A stretch of 64,000 nucleotides of DNA from Protostelium mycophagum (taxonomy: Eukaryota; Evosea; Variosea; Protosteliida; Protosteliaceae): the NCBI GenBank assembly GCA_002081555.1, contig MZNV01001764.1, positions 1-64,000 on the forward strand, written 5' to 3'. Within the stretch, counting starts at the first letter, position 1, and the number at the start of each line of letters is the position of its first letter. The position numbers were made by a program, and so were the translations under genes. Of the stretch, positions 35,896 to 47,799 are shown in pieces. The notes beneath the pieces were generated by a model. The model ran no database searches, was not told the origin of the DNA, and was given only the letters and a program-made list of their open reading frames with translations.

Positions 35896-38800
35896 ATGGA
35901 CGACCTCTTCTCTGCATTTGATGAGGCTCCTAAGCCAAAGCGTAGAATAGAGCAGGTAGACAGAGCCGACACAAATGGCAATGTGGAACAGAATGATGAG
36001 ATTGCTGAGAAATTGAGAAGGGATGTCGATAAAGAGTTGGCACGCAAGAAGGCCAAGACAAATGCTGATTCAGAGGTTCTTAGTCAATTCGAAGTTAATT
36101 TTTCTGATTATCATCAGACGACCGAACCAACACCTGTTCAACCCGCTCAACCAAAGAAAGTCAGTATTTTGGATACCAGTGGAGCCGAACAGATTGAAAT
36201 CATTCCCTCTAATCTCGAGGAAGATCGTATCGCTTGTCTTCATGAATTGTGTCTGCCTCCATTACAAGAAGGGCAGACAGAATACCCGGAAGAGTTTACG
36301 AAAGATCCTGTAAGTTGGCATCTCTAAGACAATTTCTTTGGATCACTGATATATCAGGTGTACCCAGCTAATCCTGCTCGTACATACAAGTTCAAACTAG
36401 ATCCTTTCCAACACAAGTCTGTCTGCTGTTTGGAGGCAAATCACTCTGTACTCGTGTCTGCTCACACTTCTGCTGGTAAAACTGTGGTCGCAGAGTGAGT
36501 ACCGCTTCATCACATCCAACATGGAGAAATTTCTCTGCAGCTTTGCTGCAATAATCCTAAATCAGAATAAGACGATATTGAATAAACAAAAATAAATATT
36601 TACATCATGAAGGTACGCCATCGCCATGTCCCTTGCAAGAAAGCAGAGAGTGATATACACGTCACCCATCAAGGCTTTGAGTAATCAGAAATACCGTGAA
36701 TTATACGAAGATTTTCAAGACGTTGGTCTCATGACAGGAGATACAAGTATAAACCCAAACGCCAGTTGTCTGGTCATGACCACTGAGGTAAATACGAATA
36801 TATTAATTTGATACATGTAATTTGATATTTGAACAGATTCTTCGCAGTATGTTATACAGAGGAAGTGAGGTGATGCGTGAAGTCGCCTGGGTTATTTTTG
36901 ACGAAATTCACTACATGAGAGATAAAGAAAGAGGAGTTGTGTGGGAAGAAACTATTATTCTACTCCCTCCAGCAGTGAGGTAATGAAAAGAAATATACAG
37001 TCTATTAGATCCATAATTGAGAACAATAGATTCGTTTTTCTCTCTGCTACAATTCCAAACGCAAAGGAGTTTGCATTGTGGGTGGCAAAGATACACAAAC
37101 AGCCTTGCCACGTAGTTTACACAGACGTAAGACCTACCCCTCTACAACACTACATTTTTCCCGCTGGTGGTGACGGTCTTCACCTCGTTGTAGACGAGAA
37201 GGGGGTCTTCAGAGTGAGTAATGATCATGATCACCATCATATTCATCGATGTAGGAGGATAACTTCAGAAAGGCACTCACAGCGCTGGTACCAAAAGAAG
37301 TCCGCAGAACACCGAAAGGAGGACAAGGTGGCCCGAATGCCAAAGGAAAGGGTCCATCTGATGTCTACAAGATTGTCAAGATGATTATGGAGAGAAAATA
37401 CGACCCCGTGATTGTTTTCTGTTTTTCAAAGAAGGAATGTGAAGGTAAGAAAATATTTTTATATAAAAATACTAACGACAATAGCGTTGGCTTTACAAAT
37501 GTCCCGCATTGATTTATCAAGTGATGATGAGAAGAAGACGATAGAGAAGGTCTTTATGAACGCGATAGATTCCCTCTCTGAGGACGACCGAACTTTACCA
37601 CAGGTCATTTTGATGTCAATAATCCCCTCTCACTTTCGTTTCTTGTGCATATAAATATGCCATTATTATTCTTTTTTGCCAAGTGTATTGTCATTTGTGG
37701 TGATTATTACAATCTGATGAGACCAGGTCGTCCATATCTTACCCTTACTCAAGCGTGGAGTTGGAATCCATCACTCTGGATTACTGCCCATATTGAAGGA
37801 GGTAATATCACAAGATCATATTTATATATTCAATGAAAAAGGTGATCGAGATCTTGTTCCAAGAGGGACTACTGAAGGCTCTTTTCGCGACAGAAACATT
37901 CTCTATGGGATTGAACATGCCCGCAAAGACGGTGGTCTTTACCAATGTCAGAAAATTCGACGGAGCAGGGTTCAGATGGCTCAGCGGAGGAGAATACATC
38001 CAGATGAGTGGAAGAGCAGGACGTAGAGGTCTCGATGATAGAGGTGAAGACATTCCTTTTTTCATTTCATTGATGTGGGAAGGTATCGTCATCATGATGG
38101 TGGATGAGAAGATGGAGCCGGAAGTGGCCAAGGGAATGGTGAAGGGGTCTGCAGATCCACTCAACTCTTCTTTTCACATCAAATACAATATGCTCCTCAA
38201 TCTGCTCAGAGTGGAGGAGATCAACCCTGAATACATGCTGAGGAGATCATTCCACCAGTTCCAAACAGATAGAGCCTTACCCTTGATACACGATAGTGAG
38301 TCTGGTGAATATATTATTTTTCTAAGTAAATATAGACATCAAACAATTGGAGGGAGAGAGGGATGCCATCAATGTCAAGAATGAGGATCAGGTATGCAAA
38401 GACAAAAAATACTGTAATTAACTCGTTGTAGATCGCGGATTACTATGATCTACAGAAGCAAGTGGAGAACCTGCAAACACAAATCAGGAGTATAATTGTG
38501 CAGCCAGTACACATATTACCATTTTTACAGCCTGGACGTCTCATCAAGGTATGAATTATTATTTTTTACAGGAAATTCAAATAATGTTCTGTGGTAGCGA
38601 CGCACTACAACACGATGAAAGAGATGACATCTTATAATAACAGTTGAGAGACGAAGATAACAACTGGGATTGGGGTGTTGTCGTCAATTTCCAAAAGAAG
38701 ACAAAAGGAAAGCAAGATAATACGAAGAAGAATCTGCAACAAGATTATGTCGTGGACGTATTATTGGCCTGCGAACCAGGCACAGCCTCAGGCGAGAAGC

Positions 38801-40260
38801 CGAAGCCTGCCTCTGGAAAAGGAAAATCTGTATATCAGGTAAATAATCAGAAAATCGCGAAAGTATTTCAAACCAAAATTAATAAAAATTTTAATATATT
38901 TTCGTCATCAGGAAAGAATTGATGATGGTGCAGATCGTACCGGCGATGTTGCCGATTGTGGAGAATATTAGTTCGATACGTGTGTACATACCGAGGGACC
39001 TCACACAAGCCACACATAGAGAGTCTGTCGGTCGTTCCATCGCAGAGGTACGCAATTTACGATTTTATTCCGTCACTATAATATGTTTTTTTCTATGACT
39101 ATCTCTACATATCAATACAATATCCTTGCCATACACTTTTCAAGACTTTGAGATTTATTTTATTTGCGATGAAATTAATACTTATAAAAAATAGGTGAAG
39201 AAGAGATTTCCCACAGGGATACCATCACTCGACCCAATAGAAGATATGAAGATTGACTCTGCCGATTTCAAAGCGCTCGTACGCAAAGTAGAATCCACAG
39301 AGGACAGGCTCAAGTCCCTGCCGGATTTTAACAAAAAAGAGAAGGCACAGTTGGATGCATATAAGAGGAAGGTTGAACTGGATAAAGAGATAAAAAGCTT
39401 GAAGGTAAAAGCCAAAGATGCTGGCGAGGTCATCCTGAAGGACAACCTGAAATGTGAGTCTATTTTTAGATTATTTTTGCTGATGGGGACAGCTATGGGA
39501 AGGGTGTTGCGTAGATTAGATTACTGCAACAGAGAAGACATTATTGACACAAAGGGAAGAGTCGCATGTGAGATCAATGCGGCAGATGAGCTGGTCATCA
39601 CGGAGTTGATCTTTGGAGGAACTTTTAATGATCTGACTGTGGAACAAACTGTCGCACTTCTCAGCTGTTTTGCTTTTGGAGAAAAGGTCATAATTTATTT
39701 TATTTCCCAAGTCTTTGCAAATTTTTCGACGCAAATTCTACGAAATTTGACTGAAATTTCATAGGCAGATGAAGCTCAAAATTTGAAGGAGGAGTTAAGA
39801 GGGCCATACAGAATACTTCAATCCATCGCCTTGAGAGTCGCAAAGGTGGAGCAAGAGAGCAAGCTGCAGATTGAGCCCGAAGAATACGTGAAGAAATTCA
39901 CGAACGCGATGATGGCTCCAACATTCGCCTGGGCGAAGGTGATATTTATATATTTTGAAACAAATATTTCTGCTGATTTTTGTGTATTTTGCAAAGTCAC
40001 AGATAAATTCTACATGTACAATCTACAATTCCTGATAACATGCTGAGATATCACAGGGAGCCAAATTCTCCGAGATCTGTGGAATGACGGATGTCTTCGA
40101 AGGGAGTATCATCAGGGCCTTGAGACGTCTCGAAGAATTACTGAGACAATTAGCTGGCGCGGCCAAGTCGATAGGAAACAACGATTTAGAAGCTAAGTTT
40201 AGCGAAGGTATTGTGAGGATCAAGAGAGATATCGTCTTTGCCGCCTCTCTATACCTGTGA
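35896..40260 (+). CDS. MTREX: MTR4-type exosome RNA helicase (Ski2-like DExH)
   Basis: Eighteen exons in continuous phase give 1,054 residues (yeast Mtr4 1,073; human 1,042). [10 protein letters not shown] opens the protein. Helicase motifs are [16 protein letters not shown] (near residue 176), [22 protein letters not shown] (near 263), [21 protein letters not shown] and [44 protein letters not shown] (arch/KOW region) and the C-terminal helical bundle follow. MTR4 feeds nuclear RNAs to the exosome in TRAMP and NEXT. The KOW-arch part is slightly shortened. An intron acceptor (38431) carries the 12-mer CTCGTTGTAGAT and another intron (39687-39764) ends in a repeat block. It is tail to tail with the P-loop gene, 19 bp apart. 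Confidence 0.95.
39741..39764 (+). repeat. Intron-end repeat block, MTR4 copy
   Basis: The last 24 bases of an MTR4 intron read CGAAATTTGACTGAAATTTC plus ATAG. They differ at one base from the end of a TMEM184-PH intron at 57924-57947. Each copy contains the self-complementary octamer GAAATTTC once or twice. Confidence 0.75.
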
Positions 40261-40279
40261 GAAAATAAAATCGATTCGT

Positions 40280-41468
40280 TTATCTTGTACAAAATCGGAA
40301 TAGCATCTGCCCGCATGTCTGTAATAATCCAGCCCTTGGGATATTGTTCTTGCTGGTAAAGGAGCTAAACTTTCTCTTCTGGATGGGGTTCTGGTGGTAG
40401 AGGCGATGCGCCTGACCTGCAGATGTCAATATAAAAATAATAAATAAACATGGTTCACACCAGAATAGAGCCCGAAATAGTTGGAAAAATTGTCCTTATT
40501 TACAAGCGCCGTTCCTCTCCTCAAATTGATTTTCTCGGTTGTGTCTCCTGTGATGAGGAGAAATAGGTCTTGGTGAGGAACAGTAGCTTTGTTGACCAAC
40601 TGGTCGAACTTCCTCTGGGTCAACGGTGTCGATTGCTGTCGGATCGTGTGAATCACTTCTGAGATCACACCAATGTTCTGTGTTTTTTGACGACTGAATA
40701 TAACCCCACGCTGTTTGGAACTTGTCTTGTTTAAGACGATATATTTTCCTGCAATATCGTCTTGCACGTGAGGAGGTAGTGATCCGCTAATTCACGATAG
40801 GCATCTTTTGCCGTGTTCACGCGACCGAACTGGTACTCAGTAAGCAAATATGAGTTTCTTTCAAGTATTCATCACCCCTTGGTCATCGCAGATGGCTCTT
40901 CTGATAAACCCGTCCCTCATCGGACCGATCTCAGAAAGATTCACGTGAAAACCAAAGAAGGAATGAGTTTCTTCATCTTGTCAGCCAGCTTTCACCAATT
41001 CTATTTCACCTGAGGCTAACTCTTCCACCATCTTTCTGACGCTTCTCAATGCTGTTGACTTGCCTGTACCTGGACCAGCAACAAGACTTAAAACCTGATT
41101 TTGGCTTCGCTCCAGCTTGGTTTTCAGCCAATCTTCACACAGATGTCGTAGTCCTGCAGGCTCTTGATAAGGCCAATCTGAATTATGATTCTTCCTTGAG
41201 GAATTCTCCACTGGTAAAAGTTATTTATAAGCTTCATAGTTCATTGTGTCGTGCGATATTCTTACTTACTTTCACCTGTGGAATCTCCTTGTTGTTTGGA
41301 TGGGCTTGACTGAATTTAAATTTGTTCTCTCGTCCATGGCCTGTCGTTGTTGTCGAATTGATTGATTGCTCCTTTTTCTTCCGTAAGGGACTTATTTTCT
41401 GAACTTCTGACTGTCTGGAGGCAGAGTGTGAACCTCACTTCTGTCAACGTGCACTCTGATTGCAACAT
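40280..41468 (-). CDS. Small P-loop NTPase-like protein, possibly Crinkler-related
   Basis: Seven short exons (41468-41439, 41309-41276, 41210-40996, 40929-40876, 40829-40768, 40720-40461, 40416-40280) keep phase for 263 residues. A Walker A motif, VAGPGTGKSTAL, lies near residue 66 after a WLKTKLERSQNQVLSL strand. Later blocks are NTAKDAYRELADHYL and DLFLLITGD...GTALVNKDNFSNYFGLYSG. The last block resembles the end of P-loop domains in Crinkler/RHS-type proteins, where a strand with xxLLIT precedes an F-x-x-YFGP segment, but no Walker B or nuclease motif is clear. The role is unknown. A longer N-terminal exon set upstream of 41468 is possible. Neighbours are MTR4 tail to tail and a RabGAP 103 bp upstream. 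Confidence 0.5.
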
Positions 41469-41571
41469 GATGCGAACCTGGAAATGGAGAAAGAATACTC
41501 TGAATCTCTTTAGACAAGATCTGTTTTCTTTTTCTGGTCATGAAGAGCGATGATCATGTTTGATGTTATAT

Positions 41572-43605
41572 TTATCTCAAGACACCACTTTTCACTCCAA
41601 CTTTATACAACACTTTTCGAATCAGGGCCAGCTCATCAAAAAGCTCTCTTCTCGCTGTACATTATACTACTGGTGTGGACATCATAGTGATATACTCCTT
41701 CTCATATACACTGACAGAGGACCCAATGGTCTCTTTAATCCTCGTAGACAACCTCAGAACCTGTACGACTCAGACCTTTTCGTTCATGCGGGTCACCTGT
41801 TCGACGTCTGGCTCCGACTCTAATTTTTTACATGAAAACTGAAGGAAATGTACTAATTGATCAAAATCCATTTTGATCATCTGTTCTTCGTGTAACATCA
41901 ATATTGATAGTGCGATAGGATATACATGATTAATCCCTGTTATTCGTCATTTCTTGTGGTTTTATTACTTCATTTTTTAATTGAAATTTTTTGAGAAGAA
42001 ACCAAAAGCGCGTTGCGGAAATGGTTCCGTAACGCAGTTTTGCACGGTTATTCCAGCGCTTTTTGAAAAATGCCAAATGAACACATACCTTCGTATAAAA
42101 TAAGGTCCCAAATCCTGGTAGAAAACGGGATCGAATAATTGTATAGAAATAAAGTCATCATCCATGGTGTCGCATACATCGACGTCTGAAGCTCCACTTT
42201 GTTCTATTTATAGCTCAGACTATTTTAATCTCGAGAATAAAAGATAATATACGCACAAAGTGTGCCCATAGCTTTGGCATTTCGGATTCCAATAACCTCT
42301 CCAAGACATAGAAAGAACGAGGAAGCCCTGATAGTGTCCCTGACCAAAAATCGCTCATGTTGAATTGATCGATGATCCTGATCATGAGCCAGAAGGTGTC
42401 CTCTTCAGGCATCAAAGTGTTCAAAAATCCGGCCACGTATCCCATGCCTGCATAAATTAAATCGTTACTGATTTATATTTTGAAATTTATTTTTGGTTCA
42501 AGAACATTTCTAAAAGCGAAAGATCTCAATGATTTAATAAAAAAATTATGGGAGTGTATCTACAACGAGGAGACGTAATGATGATCACCTTGGCAATAAC
42601 CGAGCTCCACACGGTATGCGGCGACAGATCTTAGAATATTGTACATCACCTTCTGCACTTCTGGTTGTTGGAATAAATCGTCTGAGATGAATTAGATGAT
42701 CAACACATGCATTATCATTGGCATTTGAATTTTGATGTCATGTCATTTAGGCGCCTAAAAAAATTTAAAAATAGAAGAAATTTACATTGTGGAAAAGTGC
42801 GGTCAATGTCCTTCCCAATCTGTTCTGTAAATTCATCAGAGACAGGGTAGTCCTTGAGAGAGGCATATGATAGGCTCTGTCTCTCTTGCATCTGTTCACG
42901 GCTGGCCTTCATTCTTAACAGCCACACCTATCATCAGTAAAGATGATGGAAAAGATATTTTAGAGGAAGGTGCACAAGAAAAGGAAGCTTGAATCTTTAA
43001 ATTTTGATTTCATCCAAGTGGGATGTTTGTGCAGCTGATGGACATCTCGAAGCTGATGACGTCATGTACTGAATTGAATCTTTCATACCTGTCCGCGCAC
43101 ACTGATTTGTCCTGTCTTCAAGCTCACCTTCAATGATCAACACATCTGGTTGGATGAAGACCTCATAATGCCATTGTACTCACCAGAGAGTCCATAACCA
43201 CCTCTGTTGGCGGCAAGGCAGACGGTGTTTTCTTGACAACTTTTCTTTTTGAAGAGCTCTTCTTTGTTGGCTTCTCCTTCTTCTCTTTCTTCTCCTTCAG
43301 AAGTTAAACCTCCCAATTTTCTTCCCGAAAATGTGTACCTTGGATGATTTGCTGGATTTTACAGAACCATCTTCTGAAGAAGTTCTTGATCCTTTTGATT
43401 TCTTCCTCTTCTTGTCTGGATCATCGTCTTCAGGTTTCTGATCACTATTAGGTGGTTCCTGTCCTGCGCTTGGTATCTGATCTTCTTTCGTCTCTTCTTC
43501 ACGTGTGATAATGGGTGATAGTTTTGCATGTGCAGCTCTGGCCTTCTTCTCTTCTGACCTCTTACTGTCAACAATCTGACGCACTCGAGCAAAGAAGTCT
43601 GTCAT
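41572..43605 (-). CDS. TBC-domain Rab GTPase-activating protein
   Basis: Ten exons (43605-43339, 43294-43184, 43127-43089, 42927-42786, 42681-42589, 42447-42257, 42203-42089, 41936-41797, 41760-41712, 41654-41572) give 409 residues. The first 135 are Lys/Ser-rich (KKRKKSKGSR, KKSSSKRKVVKK). The TBC domain starts near 140: IGKDIDRTFPQ carries the arginine finger and YCQGMGYVAGFLNTLMPEED the glutamine finger. FYVLERLLESEMPKLWAHF, YNYSIPFSTRIWDLILYEG and ALSILMLHEEQM complete the fold. Such proteins accelerate GTP hydrolysis on Rabs through dual fingers. The Rab target cannot be told. The protein ends KSGVLR. The exact 12-mer CTCGTTGTAGAT occurs in its fifth intron and 73 bp upstream of its start, both in sense. 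Confidence 0.9.
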
Positions 43606-43778
43606 CACGAACTCTTCAGATTCGTGTGGAAATGGTTCATGAACTCATGCAAAAATCTTTGTGTCAAAAGATGTCGAATCTACAACGAGCGTCAACATCT
43701 CTTTCCGAGATTTATAGATTCACACGTTAACTACCGCAAAGATACACGCGATTTAAGGCTCCAGCTTCTGTACATATT

Positions 43779-46700
43779 TTACAAGTCGATGTCTTCGATC
43801 TCATCATCATCAAACTCGGCCATGCCGGAAGGTGTGAAGCCCCCGTAACTCTTTGGTGCGGGCGTGCTCACCATCATCTTGGCCTCTGGTGGCTTCGCAT
43901 TGTAGACTTGTTCTGCCTTCCCTCCTCTTGGTGACTCCATCTGCAACGGCTTGATGGTGGTCTCTGTCTTTGGCTGCGACGTGATCGCTTTAGAGATGTA
44001 AGCTGCTTTTGGTTCTATTGTCTTCCCGACGATGGTGGCGTTGATGGGTTGGTAAGCTGATTTCTCTTGGACCTTCTCGCTCAAAGAGCTGACGCTGTGA
44101 TTGTCTTCATCGTCCATGTCGCTGACATCGGAGTCGGAGAGACCGAGACTTTTTGCCATGGAAGGTCCCGAGACAATCACTTTGGGGGACGCGACGGTGG
44201 GTGTGTAGGAAGCGGTGAACCTAAAAATAGAATCAGAAATCGTGCGATTGTACAACATCGGATTGCCCCTGCTCCAAAAATAACTCACGTGGACTTGATC
44301 GTGTCTTGTTTGACCGGCTCTGGCGTCTTCGGAGCAGATTTATCCTTGTCCTTCTCGTCTTTAGGTTTGCTTTTTCCCTTTAAAAACGAAAAGAATCCTC
44401 CGCCCTTCTTTTTTTCTTCTGTGCGAGGAGACTGCGGCGGCTCTTTCTGTGGCAATTTCGCGGCAGGTGATTCTTCACCTGGCGGCTTCGGCCGAGGGAT
44501 GACGGGGATCTTGGCAAAGATCTCCTCACGTGGTTGCTGCATCTGTACCGCGGCCTCCCTTTTCGCCTTCTCAGCTTGTTCTTTATTCTCTTGCGCGATT
44601 CTGTTGTTCCTCATCTCCAACTCTGCCGTCAACCTGGCTTCCTGTCGCTTGTGCTCTTCCTCTATCTTTTTGGCTTCTTCAGCTTTATTTCTCTCGGCTT
44701 CTATCAGTGCTCGTCTCTCCTTCTGTAGTTCACCCTCTTCCTTTTGTTTTTCTGCCTGAATGCGGTCCATGAAGGCTTGTTTTTCGCGCTGGCGCTCCTT
44801 CTCTCTTAATGCCTCTTGCTGTGCGGCAGCTTCGCGACGCTCAGCCTCCAGGTTTTCTTCTTCTTGCATCATTCGTTGTCTCTCTTCTCTTTCTAATCGA
44901 GTACGCTCTGCCTCCCTATTCCTTTCGGCCTCTTGTCTCTCCAGTTCTATCTTCTCCAGCTTTATGAGGTCTTCTTGGCGCTGTCTCTCATCCTGAAGCA
45001 GTTGTTGCTCCTTCCTCTCTCTTTCAGCCTTGATAGACATCCCCCTCAATCTGGTCTTCTCTTCCTCTTGAAGATTTTGTTGGGTCTCTTCGAACTGTTG
45101 CTGGAGGCTGTAGGGGTCGTCATCATCGCGTGTGATGGTGGTCGATGCTTTATTCGCGAAAGAAGACTCTGAACCGATGCTGATACTCTGCACTGTGTGA
45201 GATTTCTCCAGAAACAAAAGACTCACCAGGTCATCCATTGAATCGACCGTGTGCAGTGCGTCCTCCATCGCGTCCAGCAACTCATCATCCTGCACTCCAT
45301 CAGAGACCTGTTCAAAACAGTCCAAAGGCAATCATAACCCGCGAAGCATTCTTAGGGTCACTTACCTGCTGTTCAATGCGCGTCCTCTCAAGTAGCGATT
45401 CTTTTCTCCTCCGCTCTTCGTCTTCTCGCTCCTTCTGCAAGAAGTTCTCCCGCAAATCAATGGGTTCCGACATCTTCTCCTTCAGTTTTCGTTCTCTGTC
45501 TCTGCGGTCCCTCTCCGCCCGGTCCCTCTCATCTCGCTCCTGCATTATTCAATGATCATCGCCGGTTGTGGCTGTGTTCACCTCTGCCAGCTGACGAGCT
45601 CTAGATTCGGCTCTTCTGCGTTCTTCATCCTCTTTTTTCTGCTGGTCTCTTTCTATCCGAAGCTGTTCCTCTTGCCGGTTCTGGTCGTGATGAGACAAAT
45701 TTGATGATGGATTATGTAAACCTTTTCGGCTTGTTCTTGTAGCAAGAGGGACTTCCTTTGATTGTTCATGATAGAGGGCCCATGGGACGCACTCAACCTC
45801 TGAGAATACTGCATATGTCAAATTTGACATTCAGACATCAATTGTGATGCTCACCGCAGAATCCGAGAGGCTGAACAGATTAGAGCGTAAACTGGTCATA
45901 CTTTCTGACAACGTGTCATTACCTGTCAAAAATGTCAATTTAATTTTCAAAACATAAAAATCCTCACTTCTGTCATATGTGAATCGGACTCCCTCGTTTC
46001 CTTCCTCAAGTTTTAGCTTCCCAGGCTCTGCCGCTTTTGTTGGCCTTCTGTCATAGGTGATTGTGTCAGATGAGTCATCATCTGATGGATCGCTGAGGAA
46101 GGTACTGGTGGGGTTATGAGATATTCCTCCAAACTCTTCAAAGTCTGTGTGCTAGGATATCATTAGATCTATTTCGAGATGTACAAAAATTGGTGATCAA
46201 AAAGTGGAAAAGAAATTTAATCTTCTCGGTGGTTTCGATTTTCACTCACATGAGTTTCTCCACTGGCACTTCTATGCATAGTGCGATCACGTGATATTGG
46301 TGTTATTGGCCTGATCTCTGACTGCTGCATGGGAGTAATAGATCGATCTCACAAAATGTTATTATCTCTACACATTTAAATATTCACCTTCGCGTTCGTA
46401 CCGTGGACTGTTTTTCGGCACCATGGTCCGGTTGATAGGCGAAGGGGCGGAGTACATGTCATCATCATCGTCGTCTTCGAAGGGCTATATGTTCGAGTTA
46501 AACTTTTGCAATACAAGGGCAAACTACATCGATGTAGATGGTGTACTGAGTTAGCCAACGAAACCCAAAAAAAATATTTCTACTTACAGGTGACATGTTC
46601 TCAGCTTGTAATCCGATAGGCGACAGAGGTTGTTGAAGCATCTCTTCCTTTGGAGCTAAAGCCTCCTGGAGCTGGGCTTGTATCTGTTCTATTCGTTCTG

Positions 46701-47706
46701 CAGTCTCTTGCTTGATGGCGTCATTTTGTTGTGATCTCCATCTTGAATTTGCTTTGGCAGACATGCTCTTGTACATCCGATCCGTCTCTCTCTCTACAAA
46801 TGAATTAATATCACGAGGTAATTTGAATCGCTTCTGCGTGGATTACCCTCGATTTCTAGCTGTTCTCTCTGCATGCTTCTAAACATGTGTTCTTTCTTCT
46901 CTCCTTCCCTTGCCAACAATAGTTCTTGACGCTATAATTATAAATAACGATTACACAGGGTCCAACAACTGCCGCTCTCATGGACGTTTTAAATTTAAAT
47001 TTACGGTTTGCGCCAAAAAATGTGATTTTCTTTGTCTAAATCCAAAAAGTTAAAAGCACAGTACTCACCCTCGAGACAAGATCGTCCTTGATACGCAGCT
47101 CTTCTTGGAAATCCTCCTCAGCATTCAACCTCCTCTTCTCGATCTCTTCCAACTGTACGTCCATCTTTTTCACTTGTTTAATCTCCTTTCTAACTCGCCG
47201 CGAAGCCCAAGCTGGGTATTGTTCTATCGCCTGAGAGTAGTATCTTCGCTGTACACCATCAGAATATTGGACTGGATTGAAGACGTGCCCTCTTGGCATT
47301 TAAGTTGTCCTTCTTGTGTTCTATCAAGTGGTACAATGTGTTGAATCTCTTCTGAGCTTCTTCAAGTTCTTGTATTAAAGCGCTGTCTCGAGCAGCTATC
47401 CTATGTTGATTCACAACGTGTAAAATTCAAGTGATTCCACCTCTCATCTTCATCTTGCAGCAGGAGTAACCTCTTCTGCAGTGTGTTGCTTCTAAATATT
47501 GATATGTGTCTCTCTTCGTTTCTTTGATGTGCTCTCTTGATCTGATCCAGCTCTCTCTTCCGATGTCTAAAGATGTCAGCTGTTGTCGCACATAAACCTC
47601 ACAAGTCTGATATCTTCTGTTGGACCTCGTTGAGTTTCTCATTTCTCATGCCGTTCTGAAGCTCGGATAGCTGCTCCAGCAGTATCTTCGTGTGTTGCTT
47701 CATCAT
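43779..47706 (-). CDS. Large Glu/Arg-rich coiled-coil protein, unidentified
   Basis: A multi-exon gene of roughly 900-1,000 residues. It starts at ATGATGAAGCAACAC (47706) with EQLSELQNGMRNEKLNEVQQ, and runs through long charged helices such as RRLNAEEDFQEELRIKDDL, TAERIEQIQAQLQEAL and KEREDEERRRKESLLERTR. A disordered acidic part (EDDDDDDMYSAPSPINRT) and a big exon at 44285-45303 (coiled coil, then Pro/Lys-rich linker) follow. The C-terminus is Ser/Asp-rich and ends FDDDEIEDIDL. About 450 residues have continuous heptad-like ERR/EEE character, suggesting a rod or scaffold, perhaps cytoskeletal or centrosomal. No enzyme domain is seen and I do not recognise the family. The 44222-44285 intron and others are short; exon edges were only partly traced. 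Confidence 0.65.
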
Positions 47707-47799
47707 TCCCGCCAGAATGGAACCTGAGGCAGAATTTAAAATTTCTATCTACAACGAGGCAATCCATTTTCTCCAGATCATTCGGATGAATATCAATCA
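47707..47799. promoter_or_regulatory. Shared bidirectional promoter of the coiled-coil gene and MED8
   Basis: The two start codons are 93 bp apart on opposite strands. The interval contains the exact 12-mer CTCGTTGTAGAT, in the sense direction of the coiled-coil gene, at 47747-47758. Confidence 0.45.

Noticed and set aside
44067-45172. Long Ser/Leu-rich plus-strand frames.
   Set aside because: They are antisense shadows of the Glu/Arg-rich coiled-coil exons.
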